Source: Hydrogenophilales bacterium (lineage in GTDB: Bacteria; Pseudomonadota; Gammaproteobacteria; Burkholderiales; Thiobacillaceae). From it: a stretch of DNA of 64,000 nt. How positions within the stretch are numbered: position 1 is the first letter of the stretch; each line of letters starts with the position of its first letter. A program made the position numbers and the translations under genes. Positions 58,181 to 64,000 of the stretch are shown piece by piece. Below the pieces are notes generated by a model, which was not told where the DNA came from, searched no databases, and saw only the letters and a program-made list of their open reading frames with translations. The DNA lies in assembly GCA_016703155.1 (NCBI GenBank), contig JADJCP010000001.1, positions 620,001 to 684,000 on the forward strand. The letters are read 5' to 3'.

Positions 58181-59458
58181 GACCCCGCTTCTGCTCCTGA
58201 ATTGCTTTCCGCAGAATCATCCCGACGTCATCAGCATGTAGCCGGATGGCATGCGAGTGGCTTGCCTTCTTGCCGCCTACACGATGGATGGCGGTACTTG
58301 CCGCCACCTTTGCCCACCCTGAGGTTGGATCGTAGGCGTTCTCTTTACTTTCAACCAGGATCAAAGCCAGGGCCGATGGGTAATATTCGGCGGCATACGC
58401 CGCGCTGATTCGATAATAATGATTGAGCAGACGTGTTCTTGTTGCCTCTTCGTCAATAGACTGGTTTACAGACTCCGTCGTGAATATTCTAGGGGGCGTC
58501 GTGTAGGCCGAGGGGGGATCGATCAGACCGAGAAACTCCACTGTTTCGCCTGATTGCAATAACTGTCGGGCAATCTCGACGGCAATCAATGCGCCATTGC
58601 AAAAGCCCGCCAGCCTGTAGGGGCCGTGTGGCTGTTTTTGGCGTATGACCTGAAGGTGGCTCACTGCCATTGCCTGTATTGATTCCGGCAATTCGAAGTC
58701 CCGGGATCGTGTCAAACCGTAAGGCTGGACCAGCATGAAAGGGCCATCGAGATCGGCGCAACGAGCGATGTCCCTCGAAAAAAAACCACCCCCAGTGTAA
58801 TCCCCATGCAGGAAAAGAAGGGTGGCCCGCCACGACCAGGCTGCAACTCGATGATTTCTCCCTCAACGGCTGGGGCGACCATCCGAACAATGGCATTGGA
58901 GAGCTCGCGGACGGTCGACGCACCCAGCATGATCGACAACGGCAGACCTATTCCGGTGGCCTTCTCGATCCTGGACAGCAGGTCGACCGCCATCAGTGAG
59001 TGGATCCCGACCGGTTTTTCCAGCAAATCGCTAAATATATCGAGCAACATGATATCGGTAACATCCCTGGGGATCTGAAAACCCTGGCCCGGCAAGGTGA
59101 CTTTCAGCGGGATTTTCGCAATCGCTTCATAGTCAATGAACCCAGCCTGGTTGCGAGGCATCGATGACAGAAGCATGAATATATCCGGCACATGCTGGGG
59201 GTAGAGATGCTTCTTCGCAAACTCGCGTAGCTCGCGTATCGGAGCGACACCCTTCTCTCGCAAAGCCACATAGGCAATCAGAAGCAGGCGCCCTTTCTCG
59301 TCATTACGGAAACCGATGACGGCATCTCCGACCATAGGGTGCCGCTTGAGCGCGTCTATGACGCGTTCGTGATGAAACTCGATTCCACGCAGCTTGATAG
59401 GGCTGTTTTGTGACATCCGAATGATCCGTTCGTTGATAGTGCAACGATATCGTAGCAA
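58152..59458 (-). CDS. Adenylation C-lobe + carrier + thioesterase protein, one frameshift
   Basis: About 430 aa once one missing base in the four-A run at 58813-58816 is restored. Part 1 (first about 110 aa) is only the C-terminal lobe of an adenylation domain: [39 protein letters not shown], then [15 protein letters not shown]. Part 2 is a carrier with [12 protein letters not shown], keeping Ser but with His for the usual Asp. Part 3 is an alpha/beta-hydrolase thioesterase: [30 protein letters not shown] and a C-terminal His region ([11 protein letters not shown]). The nucleophile is Cys (GFCNG) rather than Ser. No adenylation core lies upstream. ATG at 59416 (MSQNSPIK) is a likely start. 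Confidence 0.75.
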
Positions 59459-59609
59459 GTATCGCTCACCCGGTATCGATCGCTCCAGCGATCATGATAG
59501 CCATGCCAGCTTCACTTTGAAAACCGCACCGCGCCATGGCGCAATAGTCCAGGCCGATACACCCCCGTTGGGACGACGACGGCGGCGGGCCACCCCAATC
59601 AAGGACCAG

Positions 59610-59739
59610 GGACGCGCTGAAGAATTCGTCATCACGAGGGGCGCGGCGACGTGGCGATCCCTAGGCTGTTGATTTATTTAGTGCACTTGATTGCCGCGCC
59701 TCACTCGCAATGACTATGAGCGAAAAATCTGCGTTTCCC
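59610..59739. repeat. Composite MITE-like element, copy 4
   Basis: About 130 bp: gggacgcgctgaagaattcgtcatcacgag, gacgtggcgatcc, ctaggctgttgatttatttagtgcactt, gattgccgcgcctcactcgcaatgac and aaaaatctgcgtttccc. Same orientation as the copy at 10495. It sits in the 304-base gap between the biosynthetic cluster and purA. The rest of that gap shows no gene. Confidence 0.7.
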
Positions 59740-59762
59740 GAGCCCATTGGAGAACTCAGGCC

Positions 59763-61067
<1,305 letters not shown>

Positions 61068-61073
61068 TTACGT

Positions 61074-62225
61074 TTACAAAGGGAGGATTTGCCAGGTGCC
61101 CGACGCCTGTACCAGGCGCCGGTTGCAACCGGATTCTTGGGGTAGGGCGGTACTGCCCGAGAGCTCGACGATGACGCGTTCGCCGGCGGCGCGCAATTCG
61201 GCGATGCGCGTCTTCAGGGCGGCATCGTCGTCGCTCGGTACGAGTATGCCGGGACGCGGCGCGGGCTCGGGCAATACGTTCAGGATGCGCCGCAGGTCGA
61301 GGCTGAAGCCGGTCGCCGGTCGGGCCCGGCCGAAAATGGCGCCGGCGCCGTCGTAGCGGCCACCGAGGGCGACCGCCTGGGCCTGGCCACCGGTGTAGGC
61401 GGCGAATACCGCGCCATTGTGGTAGCCGAAGCCGCGCAGATCGCCCAGATCGACGGCCAGTTGGATGTCGTGACGCAGCGCCAGCAGCGCGGCCAGTTCA
61501 TCCAGGGCTTCGACGACGCCGGGCAAGCCGGGCAGGACGCGCCGGGCGTCCGACAGTATCTCCGGGCCACCGTAGAGTTCGGGCAGGCGCCGGAAGGCCG
61601 CTTTCCAGGGGTCGGCCAGGGTCTCGGTCAGGCTTTCCAGTTCGGGCACGTCCTTGGCCTTCATGGCCTTGAACAGGGCGCGCTCGGTGCCGGCATCGAG
61701 ACCGGCAGCCTGAACCAGGGCGCGGAACAGGCCGATATGGCCAAGGCTGACGCGCGCGTCAGCCAGGCCGGTCGTCTGCAGTGCCGTGAGCAGCAATTCG
61801 AGAATTTCCCGGTCGGCCTCGATGCCGGCATGGCCGAACAGTTCGGCGCCGATCTGGAACGGTTCGCGCGAGGTCATCAGACCCGCCGGCCGGGTGTGCA
61901 GGGCCGGGCCGGCATAGCACAGGCGCGTCACGCCCTGGCGATTCAGCAGGTGCGCGTCGATGCGCGCCGCCTGCGGCGTGATGTCGGCGCGCAGACCCAT
62001 CTGCCGTCCGGACAGGCCGTCCACCACCTTGAACGTCTTCAGGTCGAGATCGCGCGCCGAACCGGTCAGGAGCGAGTCGAGGAATTCCATGAGGGGCGGT
62101 GCAACAAGCTCGTAGCCATAGCTGTCGAACAGGTCGAGCAGGCGACGGCGCAACAACTCGGCATGCCACGCGTAGGGTGGCAGGATGTCTTCGACGTATT
62201 CGGGGAGTAACCAGGCGGGTTTCAT
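61074..62225 (-). CDS. hisZ: ATP phosphoribosyltransferase regulatory subunit
   Basis: HisZ is a HisRS-like protein without synthetase activity that partners short-form HisG in the first step of histidine synthesis. The 383-aa protein has the class II tRNA-synthetase-like core: LPPYAWHAELLRRRLLDLFDSYGYELV, DLDLKTFKVVDGLSGRQMGLRADITPQAARI and GFSLDLRRIL. The downstream purA and upstream hflKC are its usual betaproteobacterial neighbours. Its start overlaps the DUF2065 stop by four bases (ATGA type). Confidence 0.95.
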   Translation of the reverse strand: MKPAWLLPEYVEDILPPYAWHAELLRRRLLDLFDSYGYELVAPPLMEFLDSLLTGSARDLDLKTFKVVDGLSGRQMGLRADITPQAARIDAHLLNRQGVTRLCYAGPALHTRPAGLMTSREPFQIGAELFGHAGIEADREILELLLTALQTTGLADARVSLGHIGLFRALVQAAGLDAGTERALFKAMKAKDVPELESLTETLADPWKAAFRRLPELYGGPEILSDARRVLPGLPGVVEALDELAALLALRHDIQLAVDLGDLRGFGYHNGAVFAAYTGGQAQAVALGGRYDGAGAIFGRARPATGFSLDLRRILNVLPEPAPRPGILVPSDDDAALKTRIAELRAAGERVIVELSGSTALPQESGCNRRLVQASGTWQILPL

Positions 62226-62413
62226 CGGCTAATCAACAATAGCAGCACGCCGCCCAGCATGGAAAACAGCCCCATGAAACGGATCTGGCCATCACGCAAT
62301 TGCGTCATGCGCGTGAAGGCGTCGCGCCAGGCGCTGGGCGCCAGGAAAGGCAGCATGCCTTCCATGATCAACATCAGCGCCAGCGCCGGCAGAATGACCT
62401 CTCCGAGCCCCAC
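62222..62413 (-). CDS. DUF2065 (YjeT-like) small membrane protein
   Basis: A 63-aa protein with two membrane segments: VILPALALMLIMEGMLPFLAP and FMGLFSMLGGVLLLL. Small DUF2065 proteins are commonly encoded next to hflC, here between hflC and hisZ. Function unknown; association with the HflKC complex is only inferred from neighbourhood. Confidence 0.92.
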   Translation of the reverse strand: MGLGEVILPALALMLIMEGMLPFLAPSAWRDAFTRMTQLRDGQIRFMGLFSMLGGVLLLLISR

Positions 62414-62422
62414 ACGCTGCCC

Positions 62423-63298
62423 TTACTTGCCACCGCCGCGCGGCGACTTCATGTAGCGGAAAAATTCGGAATTGGGTTGCAGCACCATGACATCGCTCTT
62501 GTTCTTGAAGCTGCCCTTGTACGACTCCATGCTGCGATAGAAGGCGTAGAACTCGGGGTTCTTGCCGTAAGCCGCCGCGTACAGCGCCGACGCCTTGGCA
62601 TCGCCCTCGCCCTTGACCCCTTGGGCATCGCGATAGGCCTCGGCGATGATGACTTCGCGCTGACGCTCGGCATCGGCGCGGATCTTTTCCGCCTCGGCGC
62701 CGCCGGTCGAACGCAACTCGTTGGCGACGCGCTTGCGCTCCGCTTCCATGCGCCGGTAGACCGATTCGCTGACTTCGGACGGCAGATCGACGCGCTTGAT
62801 GCGCACGTCCATCACCTGCACGCCATAGCGCCGGGCGTCCTGATCGGCCTTGGCGCGCAGGACCTCCATGATGTCGTCGCGCTCGCCGGAGACGACGTCA
62901 TGCACGGGGCGCTTGCCGAATTCGGCGCGCATGCCGTCGTTGACGGTTTGCGCCAGGCGGTTCTCGGCGCGTTTTTCGTCGCCGTTGAAACTGACGTAAT
63001 ACTTCTCAACGTCGAAGATGCGCCACTTGATGAAGTAATCCACCAGGACGTTTTTCTTTTCCGAGGTAATGAAGCGCTCGGGATCGGCGGCGTCCAGGGT
63101 CAGGATGCGCGTTTCGAAGTAGCGGATGTTCTGGATCAGCGGAATCTTCAGGTACAGACCGGGTTCACGCTTGATGCTGACCACTTCGCCCAACTGGAAG
63201 ACAACGGCGGCCTGACGCTGGTCCACCGTGAACAGCGACAGCGACAAGAGCAGCAGCCCTACGACCAGGGCGATCAGGAAGGCGGTGGGGTTTCTCAT
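62423..63298 (-). CDS. hflC: HflC, FtsH protease modulator
   Basis: A 291-aa SPFH/band-7 protein with an N-terminal membrane anchor (FLIALVVGLLLLSLSLFTVDQRQAAVV). The band-7 domain covers about 30-200 and a coiled-coil part follows (YRRMEAERKRVANELRSTGGAEAEKIRADAER). With HflK it forms a periplasmic cage around FtsH at the inner membrane. It overlaps the hflK stop by four bases, so they are coupled. Confidence 0.97.
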   Translation of the reverse strand: MRNPTAFLIALVVGLLLLSLSLFTVDQRQAAVVFQLGEVVSIKREPGLYLKIPLIQNIRYFETRILTLDAADPERFITSEKKNVLVDYFIKWRIFDVEKYYVSFNGDEKRAENRLAQTVNDGMRAEFGKRPVHDVVSGERDDIMEVLRAKADQDARRYGVQVMDVRIKRVDLPSEVSESVYRRMEAERKRVANELRSTGGAEAEKIRADAERQREVIIAEAYRDAQGVKGEGDAKASALYAAAYGKNPEFYAFYRSMESYKGSFKNKSDVMVLQPNSEFFRYMKSPRGGGK

Positions 63299-64000
63299 GG
63301 CCGAGCCTCCCGGTCGCGACCGCGGAAGCTATCGCGGGAGCGCGAATCCATGGCATTCACCTGCGATGTCGGCTCATCGGCCTTGGGTGCCGCGGCGGCC
63401 GCCGCCTGGGTCGGCGCACCGGCGGCCTGCATGAGCTTGTCGAGCGGCAGATAGAGCAGATTGTTGCCGCCCTTGTCATCGACCAGTACCTTGGTGGTGC
63501 TCGACAGAACCTGCTGCATGGCGTCCTGATACAGGCGCTCGCGGGTCACTTGCGGCGCCTTGCTGTATTCCACCAGCACCTGGCGGAAGCGCGCGGCCTC
63601 ACCCTCGGCGTTGGCGATGACACTCTGGCGGTAACCATTGGCCTCTTCCTGGAGCCGGGCGGCGACGCCACGGGCCTTCGGAATGACATCGTTGGCATAG
63701 GCCTGGCCTTCGTTCTTCAGGCGCTCGCGGTCCTGGCCGGCCTTGACGGCATCGTCGAAGGCCGCCTGGACCTGTTCCGGGGGCTGCGCGTTCTGCATGT
63801 TGAGCTTGCTGATGGCGATGCCGGTCTTGTAACGGTCGAGGATGCCTTGCATCAGTTTCGTGGCCCGGTCGGCGACCTCGGCGCGGCCTTCGTATAGCAC
63901 GAAGTCCATCTTCGACTTGCCGACCACCTCGCGCATCGCCGTTTCGGCGGCGCCCATGACGGCCTCGTCGGGATGGCGATTCATGAATAGAAAATCTTCC
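63295..64000 (-). CDS. hflK: HflK, FtsH protease modulator (N-terminus off the edge)
   Basis: The C-terminal about 235 aa of HflK: the SPFH-domain end (MGAAETAMREVVGKSKMDFVL, LMQGILDRYKTGIAISKLNMQNAQPPEQVQAAFDDA), the coiled coil (AARLQEEANGYRQSVIANAEGEAARF) and a tail rich in Ala and Arg. The frame stays open to the right edge, so the apparent Met near 63984 is internal. Partner of HflC downstream. Confidence 0.95.
   Translation of the reverse strand, partial: EDFLFMNRHPDEAVMGAAETAMREVVGKSKMDFVLYEGRAEVADRATKLMQGILDRYKTGIAISKLNMQNAQPPEQVQAAFDDAVKAGQDRERLKNEGQAYANDVIPKARGVAARLQEEANGYRQSVIANAEGEAARFRQVLVEYSKAPQVTRERLYQDAMQQVLSSTTKVLVDDKGGNNLLYLPLDKLMQAAGAPTQAAAAAAPKADEPTSQVNAMDSRSRDSFRGRDREARP

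Overview
The window looks like a GC-rich betaproteobacterial chromosome. Both ends carry housekeeping blocks in an order typical of Betaproteobacteria. On the left are murJ, ribF, ileS, lspA, fkpB and ispH; on the right, on the minus strand, are hflK, hflC, a DUF2065 gene, hisZ and purA. I cannot assign a genus from sequence alone. About 46 kb of accessory DNA lies between these blocks.

Left to right: (1) 1-10.3 kb holds the core genes, interrupted by a PAS-GGDEF-EAL-CZB cyclic-di-GMP enzyme and a bacteriohemerythrin. (2) 10.9-13.1 kb encodes a secreted nine-heme cytochrome behind a good sigma-70 promoter. (3) 13.2-36.6 kb, almost all on the minus strand, is a Wzx/Wzy-type polysaccharide locus. 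It has a nucleotide-sugar dehydrogenase, fcl and gmd for GDP-L-fucose, several glycosyltransferases, hexapeptide acyltransferases, a methyltransferase, a polymerase, a flippase and a WecA-like initiating transferase. mazEF and hicAB toxin-antitoxin modules sit inside blocks of repeats. The 25.9-35 kb part is clearly richer in A+T and contains decayed genes plus three tandem, partly chimeric glycosyltransferase copies. (4) 37.3-47.5 kb, plus strand, carries the export side: a small secreted protein, a Wzy/WaaL-type membrane protein, an outer-membrane barrel, a Wza-type export protein, a Wzc-type tyrosine kinase, a PHP phosphatase and a VpsP-like protein. (5) 47.6-59.5 kb is an acyl/polyketide assembly line. 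One giant protein (about 2,911 aa) reads NMO(PfaD-like)-KS-AT-ACP-KR-DH-PPTase-C. Convergent to it are a protein with a weak carrier-like N-terminus fused to a sulfotransferase, a NIPSNAP-like protein, and a protein made of an adenylation C-terminal lobe, a carrier and a thioesterase.

The most interesting system is block 5. The sulfotransferase resembles those of decarboxylative chain termination in the curacin and olefin-synthase pathways, and a carrier-thioesterase protein is encoded nearby. Two key residues are unusual: the megasynthase carrier has Thr where Ser is expected, and the thioesterase has Cys as nucleophile. The product may be a specialised lipid that is free, attached to the neighbouring polysaccharide, or unrelated to it. 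The sequence does not decide this.

Several repeat families fill the gaps. One is a palindromic family beginning GTCATTGCGAG, arranged in arrays of exactly 105 bp, exactly 102 bp and about 118 bp period. Others are paired CCCCCTTT hairpins, GTAGGAGCCCGC hairpin pairs, and a composite element of roughly 110-130 bp. Many long genes carry single-base frameshifts, mostly in short homopolymers, which points to uncorrected consensus errors rather than real gene decay.
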